NCBI RefSeq assembly: GCF_000756815.1 | Contig: NZ_CCVW01000001.1 | Span: 920,001-984,000 of the forward strand | Reading direction: 5' to 3' | Origin: Legionella massiliensis | GTDB lineage: Bacteria; Pseudomonadota; Gammaproteobacteria; Legionellales; Legionellaceae | Length of the DNA stretch: 64,000 nt | Shown here: in pieces, positions 38,962 to 49,048 of the stretch | How positions within the stretch are numbered: position 1 is the stretch's first letter | Layout of the letters: each line of letters opens with the position of its first letter | The notes under the pieces: generated by a model | The model's input: the letters and a program-made list of their open reading frames with translations, nothing else | What the model was told of the DNA's origin: nothing | Databases searched by the model: none | Program-made: the position numbers and the translations under genes

Positions 38962-41900
38962 TGAAAAGAATAGCGCTAGGTCTACTGTCCTTCTTCCTCC
39001 CTGCCTGGGCTTTTGCAGCTTCCAGTTCTTCAGCGCTGAGTTTAGCGCCTCCTGCAGGTGATTATTCTGTTATTTTTCTAGGTAATATCTTTGGTATTGT
39101 CGATGGAGTGCTCCACGGAAGTGGCAGCCAAATCATGGGCAACATGTTTGCTGTGTTTAACGCGGCAGTATTAGCTTTGGGTGGTATTATCATCATGTAT
39201 ACCTTGTTGGTATCGACGATGAATACAGCCCAGGAAGGTCAGATGCTTGGCCAGAAATGGTCATCCATTTGGGTTCCCCTTCGTGCAACACTTGGTCTTG
39301 CCTTACTAATCCCTAAGACCTCTGGTTATTGCCTGATGCAGATCTTTGTGATGTGGGTAATAGTCCAAGGTATAGGTGCTGCTGATAAAGTGTGGGCAGC
39401 TGCTCTAAGTTATTTAAACCGCGGTGGCGTGATTATTGCCGCTCAGATAGCTCCCTCAACATCATTAAGCAGCGGTAATGGGTCTGTTGCAACTGGTGCT
39501 GCAGTCATATTGCAAGGCCAGGTATGTATGGCTAGTGTGCAGGCAGCCTTACAAAATGCCTTACAATCGTACCTTGCTGCTAAAAATAGCTCAGCTGGCT
39601 CATCTGGTCCCTGTATGCAAACCACTTCAGGTGTGGTAACTGCAATGTCACAGTTTTGCAATTCGAATTCGGTTCCTGACTTTATAAACACAGTTAATGT
39701 AACAACTGTGCAAACTGCAAATCCTACAAGTACAACTCCCTATAAAGTACCAATGCCTAATTTTGGCACAGGTTCTATTTATGCATCACTTAATGGGGTT
39801 TGCGGGACTATTGTATGGAATCCCTTCTCCGCATCTAGTGTTCAATCCATTCAAAATAATATTTCCAATGTGACATCCTCTGAAATTCAGACAGTCCAAC
39901 AATCAAGGTCTATAGCAATTCAGCAAATGTATATGGATTTGGCAACGGTGGCTCGGGCAATGGTTCAAAATAATCCCAGTCTTAACCCGCCGTCATCTTC
40001 ACCTGGCAGTGCTGCTCAAAATAATTTCTCAACAGTAGCAGTTCAACAGTATGGTGTGCCTTTTCTAAGTTCAGGTACTCCATGTTCAGGGATTGATGCT
40101 CAGTGTACTACCTGGGGGCCGGTTCCAAACAATAGTTCTTCACCATTGTTTAATGGCACAGAATTTCAGGGTGCTATAACCGATTACAATGGGATTATGA
40201 TGCCAACACTGAATTTGGTTCAGCAAGCACAGTCGAATACAAATGCAAATAACCTACGTAACTTTATTCAACAGGCTAATTCTCAGGGTTGGATGATGGC
40301 TGGAGGTTATTTCTTTAACCTATCCCAGTTAAATGCTGCATCAATTAACAGTTCAAATCTGACTGATACTAATACTGGTCTTGATAGTAGCACTATTGAT
40401 ACTAGTAATTTATCTGCTTCATTTGTAGGAGGAACTGGTTGTAGTACTACGGCTCCTTTCAACAACCTATGTACCTGGTTAAGTGGCAATCAGGGTACGG
40501 TTTCAACGATTATTACTGCCATAAATGGTTCAACTGCGGGAAATAATCCTATCCCTGCAAATGTGAGCCCGACTGCGCATCAGGCGGTAGGTAGCTTAGG
40601 TTCTTCAACGGCTACGGGTTACATCAATAATTCAGTAATGGTGAATCTACCTGGCCAGCCTGGAATGGCTCCTCCAAGTTTTGCAATGAAATTTAATTTC
40701 GATATTAACCTTGGTCAGTATAAGTTACAGCCTCAATCGTTCCCCTGTGGTGAGTTTGGTATCTGGCCAATTAAATTCTGTTTAGGCGCTATTTTAGGTG
40801 GTATTTTCTACAACCTGATTATCTTGAACGTGTTTAACCTGTTCTTGAGCATCTTGGCTCCCTTCATTAACGTTATTATCCAGAGCTTTTTGGCCGCACC
40901 CTTATTGGCTATTGCTCAGATATTCCAACAGTCCGTGGCGATTATCCAGCAGCCGGCAGTCAATCCGGTCATCGCTCTAGCCAACATGGGAGTAAACTAT
41001 ATCAACTATGCCAACGAAGTATGGATTTTGTTGATTGGCCTTTCAGCAACGCCGCTTATCACCATAGTTCTACCTTTGATTCTGTTAATCATGCCCCTTT
41101 TGCTGGCTTGGCTAGGTGTGATGGTGGCAATTGGCTTTATAACGGCCTATTACATTCCCTTCCTGCCTTATATGATTTTCACCTTTGGTTCGATTGCCTG
41201 GCTTATGGCGGTTATCGAAGCGATGGTTGCCGCGCCCATAGTTGCCTTGGGAGTAACGCATCCTGAAGGGCATGATGCCTTTGGTAAGGGCGAGCAGGCT
41301 CTTATGATCTTAATGAATGTATTCCTGCGCCCCTCTATGATGATCATTGGTTTTATTGGGGCAATTTCCTTATCCTATGTATCTGTCTGGGTAATCAACG
41401 CTGGTTTTTCCAATGCGATGTCCTTTGTTCAAGGAACAGTGACTGGTACTCAGTGGAATTACTCCTATACGCAGTCGCAGAATGTATTCTCTAATACGTC
41501 ACAGAACCCAACCTCAAGTCAGATTGCAATGGCTCAGGCAAATAATTTTAGCTCAATGAATACAGGCTATAGCGGATGGGCTGGGATCTATGGCTTCTTC
41601 TTCTCCGTTGTGGTCTATACCACCATGTATGTTACTGTGGTACAGAAGTCCTATACACTCATTACCTATCTCCCGGATAAAGTGTTGCGGTGGATCGGGG
41701 GGCAAGCTGAGTCACTTGGAGAGCAATCCAACCAATGGGCTGAAGAATCTAAGAAACAGGTTGAGACAGGCGGTGAGCAGACTCAGAACAAGTCGCAAGC
41801 ACGTGACTCTGCGATGGGTGGTAAGGTTATGGAAGGTGCTGCTGGGCTGAAGAAGAAACTCGGTGGGGGCGGCGGCTCGTCTGTTGGCGGCGGGGGGTAG
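38958..41900 (+). CDS. dotA: Dot/Icm secretion protein DotA, copy 2
   Basis: The protein has 980 residues. The signal peptide, first membrane region and C-terminal membrane cluster (again with GVTHPEGHDAFGKG) are very close to copy 1. The periplasmic region, about residues 170-600, has many substitutions and several small insertions and deletions. The frame is intact, so both copies appear functional. Its C-terminus (SSVGGGG) is shorter than that of copy 1 and stops at the left edge of a palindromic repeat that overlaps the TAG. That suggests repeat insertion replaced the original last residues. Confidence 0.95.
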   Translation: MMKRIALGLLSFFLPAWAFAASSSSALSLAPPAGDYSVIFLGNIFGIVDGVLHGSGSQIMGNMFAVFNAAVLALGGIIIMYTLLVSTMNTAQEGQMLGQKWSSIWVPLRATLGLALLIPKTSGYCLMQIFVMWVIVQGIGAADKVWAAALSYLNRGGVIIAAQIAPSTSLSSGNGSVATGAAVILQGQVCMASVQAALQNALQSYLAAKNSSAGSSGPCMQTTSGVVTAMSQFCNSNSVPDFINTVNVTTVQTANPTSTTPYKVPMPNFGTGSIYASLNGVCGTIVWNPFSASSVQSIQNNISNVTSSEIQTVQQSRSIAIQQMYMDLATVARAMVQNNPSLNPPSSSPGSAAQNNFSTVAVQQYGVPFLSSGTPCSGIDAQCTTWGPVPNNSSSPLFNGTEFQGAITDYNGIMMPTLNLVQQAQSNTNANNLRNFIQQANSQGWMMAGGYFFNLSQLNAASINSSNLTDTNTGLDSSTIDTSNLSASFVGGTGCSTTAPFNNLCTWLSGNQGTVSTIITAINGSTAGNNPIPANVSPTAHQAVGSLGSSTATGYINNSVMVNLPGQPGMAPPSFAMKFNFDINLGQYKLQPQSFPCGEFGIWPIKFCLGAILGGIFYNLIILNVFNLFLSILAPFINVIIQSFLAAPLLAIAQIFQQSVAIIQQPAVNPVIALANMGVNYINYANEVWILLIGLSATPLITIVLPLILLIMPLLLAWLGVMVAIGFITAYYIPFLPYMIFTFGSIAWLMAVIEAMVAAPIVALGVTHPEGHDAFGKGEQALMILMNVFLRPSMMIIGFIGAISLSYVSVWVINAGFSNAMSFVQGTVTGTQWNYSYTQSQNVFSNTSQNPTSSQIAMAQANNFSSMNTGYSGWAGIYGFFFSVVVYTTMYVTVVQKSYTLITYLPDKVLRWIGGQAESLGEQSNQWAEESKKQVETGGEQTQNKSQARDSAMGGKVMEGAAGLKKKLGGGGGSSVGGGG

Positions 41901-42023
41901 AACCGCCGTATTTGGCGCAGCTTCCGAAAAAAACCTACCAAAAAAATGCTCACATACTGATGTATGCTCCGCTTTTTTTGGTAGGGTTTTTTCGAAATCT
42001 GCACTCAAATCCGACGGTTCTAC
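41897..42023. repeat. 127-nt imperfect palindrome at the dotA2 stop codon
   Basis: The outer arms GTAGAACCG and CGGTTCTAC, the middle arms CGAAAAAAACCTACC and GGTAGGGTTTTTTCG, and an inner CATAC-TGAT-GTATG hairpin are nested in one palindrome. The A and T runs on both sides would make it a terminator in either direction. The left arm includes the dotA2 stop. Confidence 0.85.
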
Positions 42024-42189
42024 GGGGCTCGGTATTATGTTTCTTATCCTTCGCTGCGCTCTGGATGGCGAGGCTCATTTATTATATTTCTCGAAATCTG
42101 CACTCAAATCTGAGGGTTCTACGGGGCTCGGTATTATGTTTCTTATCCTTCGCTGCGCTCTGGATGGTGAGGCTTATTATGCCAAAGGC
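41992..42189. repeat. Two 99-nt direct repeats after dotA2
   Basis: The unit beginning TCGAAATCTGCACTCAAATC recurs exactly 99 nt later with only a few changes. It also contains CTTCGCTGCGCTCTGGATGG, the core of the dispersed repeat family. ORFs here are repeat-derived. Confidence 0.85.
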
Positions 42190-42674
42190 TCCCCTCTCCA
42201 CTGCGCGTAGCGTGGGGGAGAGGAGGATATAATGTTGCCGCGTAGCGACTACAAAACTAATTCTTTGTTAAGCAAGTTAATTTTTATCCGCCTCTCCCTA
42301 ACCCTTACTGCCATTGAGCAAAGCCTTGGATTGCTTTGCTGTGGTTATGGGCTATCCCCATCCCGAAGTAATAGGTCACGCGATGATGTCAACTTAAGGA
42401 ATAATACCCCTGGTTCGAAGACGATATGTCCTCTTGCCCCTTGGGGAGAGAATTAGAGAGAGGGGGGAGATGCGGCATAAATTTACTTAAGTTGACGCCA
42501 TTGATAGGTCACGTCCCTCCACCTCTTCTCTAAGGAAAACCTTGATTACGCTGCGCTGGGATTTCGCTTTGCTATAGACTCCACGGTCAAGCCGCGGGAA
42601 TTCAATACTGGAGTGGGGGCTGACCTATTACTCGCTGCGCTCGTAATGGCGGTGTGGTTGGTACCGCTCGGTGA
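42190..42674. mobile_element. Gene-free region with a GTAATAGGTCA-bounded element
   Basis: An 11-bp inverted pair (GTAATAGGTCA at 42368-42378, its complement at 42621-42631) bounds a non-coding element of about 264 nt. Within it TCAACTTAAG and CTTAAGTTGA form another inverted pair. The ends are the same as those of the element at 32636, but the inside differs. TAAGGAAAACCTTGATTACG near 42530 is shared with 18180. I see no gene. Confidence 0.7.
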
Positions 42675-43178
42675 TTATTTCTGTACCGGAAGTAAGGATT
42701 CAATCTCTTTGCGTATTGTTTTAAATGAGGTGGTTGGTAGATAGCGCTTTAGGACCCTGCCCTGTGAATCAACTAAGATCTTAGTGAAATTCCAGGGGAT
42801 GAAAAACCAGGGTTTTTTATCTATATGTTTTGCTAGATAAGTGTAGAGCGGCGCTTGTTCTTTGCCCTTAACGTCGATTTTGGCGAATAAAGGAAAGGTC
42901 ACTCGGAAACAGCTTTCTGCGAAATTCTTGATCTCTTCATTTGAGCCCGGTTCCTGATGTCGAAATTGATTACAAGGGAATCCAAGGATACTAAAACCCC
43001 TTGCTTTATAGTCTTGATAAAGTGTTTCCAATTCGGAGTATTGTGGGGTAAAACCGCAGCGGCTTGCCACATTGACTATTAATAAAACCTGCCCCTGATA
43101 AGGCCCAAGGTTAGCATTTTGGCCTGAAGAGGTGACAACAGGGATCTGATAAAGATTACTTTGATTTGTGCTCATCAT
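42675..43178 (-). CDS. Glutathione peroxidase (Cys type)
   Basis: The protein has 167 residues. The peroxidatic Cys is C41 in NVASRCGFTPQY, with Gln71 in FPCNQF and the Trp in WNFTKIL completing the catalytic set. It has Cys instead of selenocysteine, as is usual in bacteria. It reduces peroxides with glutathione or thioredoxin in the cytoplasm. No export signal is seen. It complements the glutathione reductase at 6276. Confidence 0.95.
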   Translation of the reverse strand: MMSTNQSNLYQIPVVTSSGQNANLGPYQGQVLLIVNVASRCGFTPQYSELETLYQDYKARGFSILGFPCNQFRHQEPGSNEEIKNFAESCFRVTFPLFAKIDVKGKEQAPLYTYLAKHIDKKPWFFIPWNFTKILVDSQGRVLKRYLPTTSFKTIRKEIESLLPVQK

Positions 43179-43282
43179 GACAGTCTTGCTGTTCAGTTGG
43201 GTATACTTAGTTTAGTAATAATTTAAGCGCTATTGCAACCTGTAAGAGATATACCCACGCAGCTTGAAGTTACTTGGGTATG

Positions 43283-44083
43283 TTATCGTCCTAGCAATTT
43301 AAGGATTAATTCAGTTTTATTTTGAACATGAAACTTATCTTTTAAGGATTCAATACGATCTTCAATAGTGCGAAACGAGACCCCAGTCAAAACGGCTATT
43401 TCTTTTGCTGTTTTTCCTTTCAGAAGCAATGAGGCACAGTCGATTTCCTTTGACGTGAGCTTGCTTTGTGAACGTCCGGCAGTGGCGCGTAAAAAATTCT
43501 TTCTTTTATCTGCTGTATCAGTTAAAAGCGCCTGCTTCGTTGTGATGGCGGTCTTTGCTGGTTTTTGCTCAGGATTAATCACAAGATCATAGGCCGTTGA
43601 TAGAGTATTTGATTGGTTGATCTGTCTATTAAAAAAGTGAATAAAATTATCGAGTAAATCAAGATTATTAATATAGATTTGATGGATAGCTGGATCGTTA
43701 AGGTGGGTGCCGAAATGATAGAAATCTGAGAATTCCTCTTGTTGTTTGATAATGGTAAATACATGCCTAAAATCAAAAGCAGCAGCATCCTGCATCATTT
43801 CTGCTGTTTTACCCTGGCAATTGACAGCATCCCAAACCAGATACTCACCAAAATCGATAGGTTCAGGGTTGATATTGACACAGGGATCCGCGTCAAAATA
43901 TTTTTTTTGCGCATAATTAAGAAGAAAATCAGGACGATTACAGAGCACGGTAAGGCGATTGTTCTTATAAACCCGCAGATGAGAAAAGGTGCTGATATCA
44001 AGATACTCCAATGGTTTGCATAAGGCCTTTAATTCTTGGGCATAGAGTAAGGATGGATGCTTTTGCCAATCATTGAGATTCAT
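43283..44083 (-). CDS. LuxR-family transcriptional regulator
   Basis: The protein has 266 residues. The C-terminal HTH reads LTSKEIDCASLLLKGKTAKE then VSFRTIEDRIESLKDKF, a GerE-type DNA-binding domain. The N-terminal part is a variable sensory domain typical of Legionella LuxR/LpnR-like proteins. It is monocistronic and divergent in function from its neighbours. It is one of three such regulators in the window. Confidence 0.92.
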   Translation of the reverse strand: MNLNDWQKHPSLLYAQELKALCKPLEYLDISTFSHLRVYKNNRLTVLCNRPDFLLNYAQKKYFDADPCVNINPEPIDFGEYLVWDAVNCQGKTAEMMQDAAAFDFRHVFTIIKQQEEFSDFYHFGTHLNDPAIHQIYINNLDLLDNFIHFFNRQINQSNTLSTAYDLVINPEQKPAKTAITTKQALLTDTADKRKNFLRATAGRSQSKLTSKEIDCASLLLKGKTAKEIAVLTGVSFRTIEDRIESLKDKFHVQNKTELILKLLGR

Positions 44084-44178
44084 AACTGTAGGTAAGGGTT
44101 CGAATTATGAGAGCGGAATATAGCATATTTTATCAGATAATGAGTAAATATTGGCTTATTAGATTAACTTTAGTCACT

Positions 44179-44874
44179 TTAGTCTTTACCGTTTTCTGCA
44201 ATATAGTCATAGATATACTTAGCCAATTGGCTTTTATCACCTTCTTTAGCGGTGTAGTAGAGAGGGAGTGTGTCGGCGAGTTTAGGGCTGCAATAGACTT
44301 TGGGTGTTGGAAAATTTTCAAAGAGTAGTTGAACCTTACCGGCTTCGTCTTTTCCAGCAATTTCTTCGATAAACTCAAAGGCTAAATCAATACAACTAGC
44401 GACCCCGCCTGCTAACCACAACTTGCCATTTTTGACGATCCTTTCCTCTACAATCTTTATGTTGGGTAAGGTATAAGCTTCAGGTAAAGCGCGCCAGTAG
44501 GTTGTGGCTAATTTATTGTCCAGCAAGCCTGCTTTATAAAGGAGAAACATGCCTGTACAGACAGAGAGAATATATTCTGCATGTTTGGCTTGTTTCTTAA
44601 TGAACTCAATGAGTACTTCGTTGTTGGTGGCACTAAGTCTGCCCATGCCGCCGGGGATAAAAAGATAATCAATAGCAGGCGCTGAACTAAAGTCACAATG
44701 TGCTTTGACTGTAATTTCATTGACACATTTTACTTCGCCACCCTGTTCTGAGATCAGATGCATTTCGAGTGGTGCCCCTAAACCATTTTTCCAGGTGCCA
44801 AGTACCTCCCAAAGGCCAATAAAATCCATGGGTTGCACATTATCATAGAGCAATACTCCCAACACTTTTTTCAT
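44179..44874 (-). CDS. DJ-1/PfpI family protein
   Basis: The protein has 231 residues. The nucleophile elbow is SVCTGMF with C106, and an acidic residue near D17 may form the usual pair. The family includes glyoxalases, deglycases, chaperones and GATase1-like regulators; ThiJ/PfpI members with this N-terminus (KVLGVLLYDNVQPMD) are often of unknown activity. It begins 12 nt downstream of the TPR-methyltransferase gene, so it is likely the third gene of the rdgB operon. Confidence 0.9.
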   Translation of the reverse strand: MKKVLGVLLYDNVQPMDFIGLWEVLGTWKNGLGAPLEMHLISEQGGEVKCVNEITVKAHCDFSSAPAIDYLFIPGGMGRLSATNNEVLIEFIKKQAKHAEYILSVCTGMFLLYKAGLLDNKLATTYWRALPEAYTLPNIKIVEERIVKNGKLWLAGGVASCIDLAFEFIEEIAGKDEAGKVQLLFENFPTPKVYCSPKLADTLPLYYTAKEGDKSQLAKYIYDYIAENGKD

Positions 44875-44886
44875 TCCTTAGTCCTC

Positions 44887-46581
44887 CTAGGTCGAATTTT
44901 GGGCAACATAGAGCATTACCGGAAGCGCGTCATTATTCTGTTGTCTACCTGTAACTTGCTCTTGATGCACGAGTTTCAAAGCATTCTTAAGGCATAACTG
45001 GCTAATATAATCAGGATGGTGGCTAAATCGGGCGGTGCTTTGTAATTGCCAGGGCTGGTCCTTAGAAATTTCGGTGGTAAAAATGAAATATCCTTCTGGG
45101 GCAAGCCGCTTTTTTAGAGCAGCAAACAGGTCGTCCAAATTCCCAAGATAAGGAAGGACATCCGCGGCGGTTGCTAGCTGATATAGTTCTTTATTTTCAC
45201 TAATAAAACGCAGTAAATCTGATTCAATCAATTGATCATAAATACCTTTCTCGCGAGCCTGAGCTAGCATTTTTGCAGCTAAATCGACCCCAGTTAAATG
45301 CTGGCAGATGTCCCTTAAAACAATACCGGTTAAACCGGTTCCACAGCCTAAATCAACAACCCGAGCAAGATTGTTGAGCTCCAGGTTATAAATAACTCTT
45401 GCTATCTGTTGCGGCAGGCTGTAGTGAAGCTGATCTTTCATGTGCTGATCATAATAGAGGGCGTAGTTGTTAAATAAGTTTTGCGCGTATTCAGGACTGG
45501 CTTCTGTTGTTAACTTATCACCGGTTAGGGCATTGAGCATGTGGCGGCTGGATGCGTCCTTAGGATTAGCAGCCAGAGCACGTTGCAATAGTGTTTTGGC
45601 TTTTTCTTTGTCTTCCAGGCGAATATAGATAGCTGCCAAATTATTAAGCGAGGGAAAATGGCATTTATCGATATCAAGCAGTTTTTCAAAATGGAACATC
45701 GCTTCGCTTAAATGTCCCAAAGCCATCTGTGCAACACCAGAATTATAGAGATATTCAATATTGCCAGGCTCTTGTTTAAGCAGGACATCATAATGCATTA
45801 GGGCATTTTCAAAACGGTCATAATGCATAAAGATTGCGGCGAGATTATTACGGGCTTCAATATAATTGTTGTCAACTACCAGTGCTCTGCTAAAAAAATC
45901 AACGGCAAGCTGGCCTTGTTCTCTTTTTAAAGCAATGACTCCTAGATTAGTAATTGCCTGGATCTGGTTGCTGTCCTGAGTCAGCACCTTGTGGAAATGG
46001 TGCTCTGCCTCATCCAATTCATTGGCTTCAAGGCAGAGCACACCTGAATAGAAGGCCGCATCGGAGTTTTCTGGGTTTAGGGTAAGTACATTCTTAAACT
46101 GGGTTTTCGCTGCCTTCAGTTGATTATTCTTTAATAGCAGCAGACCCAGATTAAAATGTGCTGCAACAAAATCAGGTTCAGCATGAACTGCCAGACGATA
46201 ATGTTCTAAGGCATCCTTATAGCTATTTTGTGCCGCATAGACTGTTGCCAGATTATGATGTGCCTGGGCATATCCAGGATTGAGCCGAATTGCTTCCTGG
46301 TAATGCTCTATTGCCTTTGCTGTTTGCTGGGCATTTTTGTAAACATTGGCCAGGTTATTATGAAAATTCGCATTCTTCGGCTCCAAGTAAAGGGCCTGGC
46401 GTAAGAAGGTTATTGCCGTCTGTAGTTCGCCAATCTGAGCATAGGCAATTCCAAGAAAATGTAAGGACGGGCTATGGTCTGGGTCAAGTTTGAGAGCTTC
46501 CCCATAGCTATTAATCGCTTCGGCTAGTTTCCCTTCGCATTGAAGGGCATAGGCCTGTTTAAATAACTCATCAACAGTCAT
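44887..46581 (-). CDS. TPR-repeat protein with C-terminal SAM methyltransferase domain
   Basis: The protein has 564 residues. About ten tetratricopeptide repeats span residues 1-360 (for example [20 protein letters not shown]). The C-terminal domain has SAM motif [10 protein letters not shown] at about 408 followed by GVDLAAKM, so it is a class I methyltransferase. The target is unknown. TPR-methyltransferase fusions are widespread in gamma-proteobacteria and often modify proteins. The start overlaps the rdgB stop by 4 nt. Confidence 0.9.
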   Translation of the reverse strand: MTVDELFKQAYALQCEGKLAEAINSYGEALKLDPDHSPSLHFLGIAYAQIGELQTAITFLRQALYLEPKNANFHNNLANVYKNAQQTAKAIEHYQEAIRLNPGYAQAHHNLATVYAAQNSYKDALEHYRLAVHAEPDFVAAHFNLGLLLLKNNQLKAAKTQFKNVLTLNPENSDAAFYSGVLCLEANELDEAEHHFHKVLTQDSNQIQAITNLGVIALKREQGQLAVDFFSRALVVDNNYIEARNNLAAIFMHYDRFENALMHYDVLLKQEPGNIEYLYNSGVAQMALGHLSEAMFHFEKLLDIDKCHFPSLNNLAAIYIRLEDKEKAKTLLQRALAANPKDASSRHMLNALTGDKLTTEASPEYAQNLFNNYALYYDQHMKDQLHYSLPQQIARVIYNLELNNLARVVDLGCGTGLTGIVLRDICQHLTGVDLAAKMLAQAREKGIYDQLIESDLLRFISENKELYQLATAADVLPYLGNLDDLFAALKKRLAPEGYFIFTTEISKDQPWQLQSTARFSHHPDYISQLCLKNALKLVHQEQVTGRQQNNDALPVMLYVAQNST

Positions 46582-47165
46582 GATAATTCAAGTTGTTTAC
46601 CTAATTGGTTTAAAGCTTGCGCACGATGGCTGATACTATTTTTTATCTTAGCAGGCAATTCGGCTGCTGTGCAGTGGTGGCTGGGAATATAAAATACGGG
46701 ATCATAGCCAAATCCGCTGTCACCGCAAGGTTCTAGGCTAATGGTTCCATTCAGTTTACCGGTCGCAATAATGGGTGTTGGATCCTCGGCATGTTCAACG
46801 AAGGCGATAGCACAATAGAAGTATGCCTGTCTTTGGGTTGGGGGTGTTTGCGCGAGGTTAGCCAATAATAAATCAATATTCGCGCTATCCGTTGCGTGGG
46901 TACCGGCATAGCGCGCGGAATAAATACCAGGAGCACCGTTTAAAGCCTCTACTACTAAACCAGAGTCATCAGCCAAAGCGGGTTTATTGCCCAGGCGGCT
47001 GGCGTGGCGTGCTTTAATAATGGCATTTTCTACAAAACTTAATCCGTTTTCATCCGCATCAGTAATATTTAGGAGGCTTTGGGGTATACAATGCCAGAGA
47101 GAAAGAATAGCGCTTAATTCGGCAATTTTACCTTTGTTTGATGTGGCTAAAATAATTTCTCTCAT
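46578..47165 (-). CDS. rdgB: XTP/dITP diphosphatase (RdgB/HAM1 family)
   Basis: The protein has 195 residues, normal length. The N-terminal [11 protein letters not shown] nucleotide-binding motif, the acidic LADDSGLVV and the SFGYDP-type motif ([11 protein letters not shown]) are all present, as is SHRAQAL near the end. It hydrolyses non-canonical purine triphosphates such as dITP and XTP, keeping them out of DNA and RNA. It is first in an operon with the TPR-methyltransferase and the DJ-1-like gene. Confidence 0.96.
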   Translation of the reverse strand: MREIILATSNKGKIAELSAILSLWHCIPQSLLNITDADENGLSFVENAIIKARHASRLGNKPALADDSGLVVEALNGAPGIYSARYAGTHATDSANIDLLLANLAQTPPTQRQAYFYCAIAFVEHAEDPTPIIATGKLNGTISLEPCGDSGFGYDPVFYIPSHHCTAAELPAKIKNSISHRAQALNQLGKQLELS

Positions 47166-47239
47166 TATCTATACTCAGGATTTAATCAATATGGCTATAC
47201 TATCAGTAATAGCCTTGGTTTCATAAGCATGGGAGCACA

Positions 47240-48112
47240 ATGAATATATTTAATAACATGGGAATGTATGCCTCTTATTTACAAGGATGTTATCAGCATG
47301 TATTTGAAAAGACTCCTATTTATAGCTGGGGTTATTTCTATTATGACTTGAGTGGCCGTTGCTTGCAGCTCATGTCACATAAGCCGCTTCTCGATCTTTT
47401 TTTAGGAAAGGAATTATTTTTTGATCAAATTTCAACGCATCTTACGCAACATAAGGATAGTTTTTATTCATCAGACATTATTAATGACAAGATGATCTCG
47501 CCTTCGATCAAAGAGGCCTTGCATGATCAAAAATATACTTATTTTTTTGATATAGTCCATAAGCATGTTGATTACACAGAAATCTATACCTTTGCAACAC
47601 TGACAGATGCCTTTCAATCAAACAATTTTATCCTCAACAATATCGATATTTTAAAAATAGTCAGCCAGGATATGGCTCATCGCTGCCGACGTTTGTTAAC
47701 CAAAGAGAACACCTTAATATTGCCTAAGGATTTTGTCATTGACATGAATTCGCTTGTCGAAACAGCCCTGCCCTTTGATTCGTTGAATTTAAAAGATGCT
47801 ATCTTAAGTAAGAAGGTTAACGCGCCAAAAATACAGGAAATGGTTAACGATTCTGTCTTCGAATTTAATAATTTGCCCTTTAATTTCATTTCAGCCAAGG
47901 ATCTTACACTGAAAGAAAAAGAACTTATCTATTTATACTACCATGGCTTTAATCCCCATCGCATTGCCGATATTTTAGAAATATCAAAACGGACGGTTGA
48001 TAAGCACTTTGAAAATATTAAGAAAAAGCTGGATTGTGAAAGCACAGGTCAGATTATTCCAACTTTATTGCGCTCAAATATTTCGATCAATAATTTCATT
48101 AAAAGTGGATAA
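47240..48112 (+). CDS. LuxR-family transcriptional regulator
   Basis: The protein has 290 residues with a C-terminal GerE-type HTH (LTLKEKELIYLYYHGFNPHR then ISKRTVDKHFENIKKKLDCE). The N-terminal domain is aromatic-rich and resembles the sensory half of other Legionella LuxR proteins. A GGGAG site lies before the ATG. It is divergent from rdgB, with a 74-nt gap. Confidence 0.92.
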   Translation: MNIFNNMGMYASYLQGCYQHVFEKTPIYSWGYFYYDLSGRCLQLMSHKPLLDLFLGKELFFDQISTHLTQHKDSFYSSDIINDKMISPSIKEALHDQKYTYFFDIVHKHVDYTEIYTFATLTDAFQSNNFILNNIDILKIVSQDMAHRCRRLLTKENTLILPKDFVIDMNSLVETALPFDSLNLKDAILSKKVNAPKIQEMVNDSVFEFNNLPFNFISAKDLTLKEKELIYLYYHGFNPHRIADILEISKRTVDKHFENIKKKLDCESTGQIIPTLLRSNISINNFIKSG

Positions 48113-48147
48113 CTGAGATTTAAGCTGCATCCAGGTTGGGGACTGTG

Positions 48148-49026
48148 CTAACCCCTGCTATGTGCTTTTGTAGAGGAGCGCTGTTGCTCTTGAAACCACT
48201 CTTGCATATGTTCCTGTGCCTTAATAGGGTTATCGAGGGCAAAGGAGTTGCTTTCCGCCAAACCTCGGCCAAGGCTGGCATTGTGTATAGAGTATTTACT
48301 TTGATCCAGATATTCCTGCGCTTTATCAGTCGCATTTAAAGCTGCTTGTAGCGTTGCACAGGCTGCAAACCAATTATCGGTCTTCAGATAAAATTGTGTA
48401 ACCTTGAAGAAGGCCTCTGCTAGCATCATATAAGCATAGCTACCGTAAAGCTCTAATACTGACTTGCAATTATTAATAATTTTTTTATAACAATCTTTCT
48501 TGAATTCAGCCGGTTGATTTACATCATCGATTAATTGATAAAGATAGCGGTTGTATCGTTGTATAGCATGTATGGATTGATATTTTATGGCCGCTTCAAG
48601 AAAGAGTAATTCATTATAAAGAAACTCATTTGGCGAAGATTCTTTGTGTAATTCACTTCGTACTACCTGCGATTTATTGAAGTAATAGGCTCCTCTCAAT
48701 AAGTCGAAGGAGCTTGTGTTGTCATGCATTAAAAAATTGACTGCTTGCTCTTGGGGCGCTGAGATAGCATATCCTATAATTGCGTAAAGCGCTTCCCAGT
48801 GCTTATTGTTCTCTGCACTTTTACACTGCTCTTCAAATGAGGCATTTAAATGGGCAAGTTTGACAATACTATCAAGGTTATTATTCCTAACTAATTCATT
48901 GATTAGCATTTGGGCATCAAGAACCTCTTTATTTATTTTGCTTGAAAATAATAAATCGTCCATACCGGGTTCTAAGATACCCTTCAACGTGGTAAAGCTT
49001 TGTCCAATAGATCTACCTGTTTTCAT
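48148..49026 (-). CDS. Helical protein of unknown function, candidate effector
   Basis: The protein has 292 residues, is all-alpha by appearance and has no signal peptide or membrane segment. The C-terminal third has TPR-like helical hairpins (AEAFFKVTQFYLKTDNW, then CATLQAALNATDKAQEYLDQ). It ends in a Gln/Ser/Arg-rich tail. It is transcribed in the same direction as the GH13-like gene upstream of it (22-nt gap), so they may form an operon. I cannot name a family. Confidence 0.7.
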   Translation of the reverse strand: MKTGRSIGQSFTTLKGILEPGMDDLLFSSKINKEVLDAQMLINELVRNNNLDSIVKLAHLNASFEEQCKSAENNKHWEALYAIIGYAISAPQEQAVNFLMHDNTSSFDLLRGAYYFNKSQVVRSELHKESSPNEFLYNELLFLEAAIKYQSIHAIQRYNRYLYQLIDDVNQPAEFKKDCYKKIINNCKSVLELYGSYAYMMLAEAFFKVTQFYLKTDNWFAACATLQAALNATDKAQEYLDQSKYSIHNASLGRGLAESNSFALDNPIKAQEHMQEWFQEQQRSSTKAHSRG

Positions 49027-49048
49027 GTCTAATAATGATCCTTAAATG

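Noticed and set aside
41863-42456. Overlapping ORFs after dotA2 (up to 115 codons)
   Set aside because: They cross the palindrome and 99-nt direct repeats, and their repeated protein segments simply reflect the DNA repeats.
44887-46581. TPR-methyltransferase considered as an effector
   Set aside because: It is translationally coupled to the housekeeping gene rdgB and lacks an acidic C-terminal signal, so a bacterial role is more likely.
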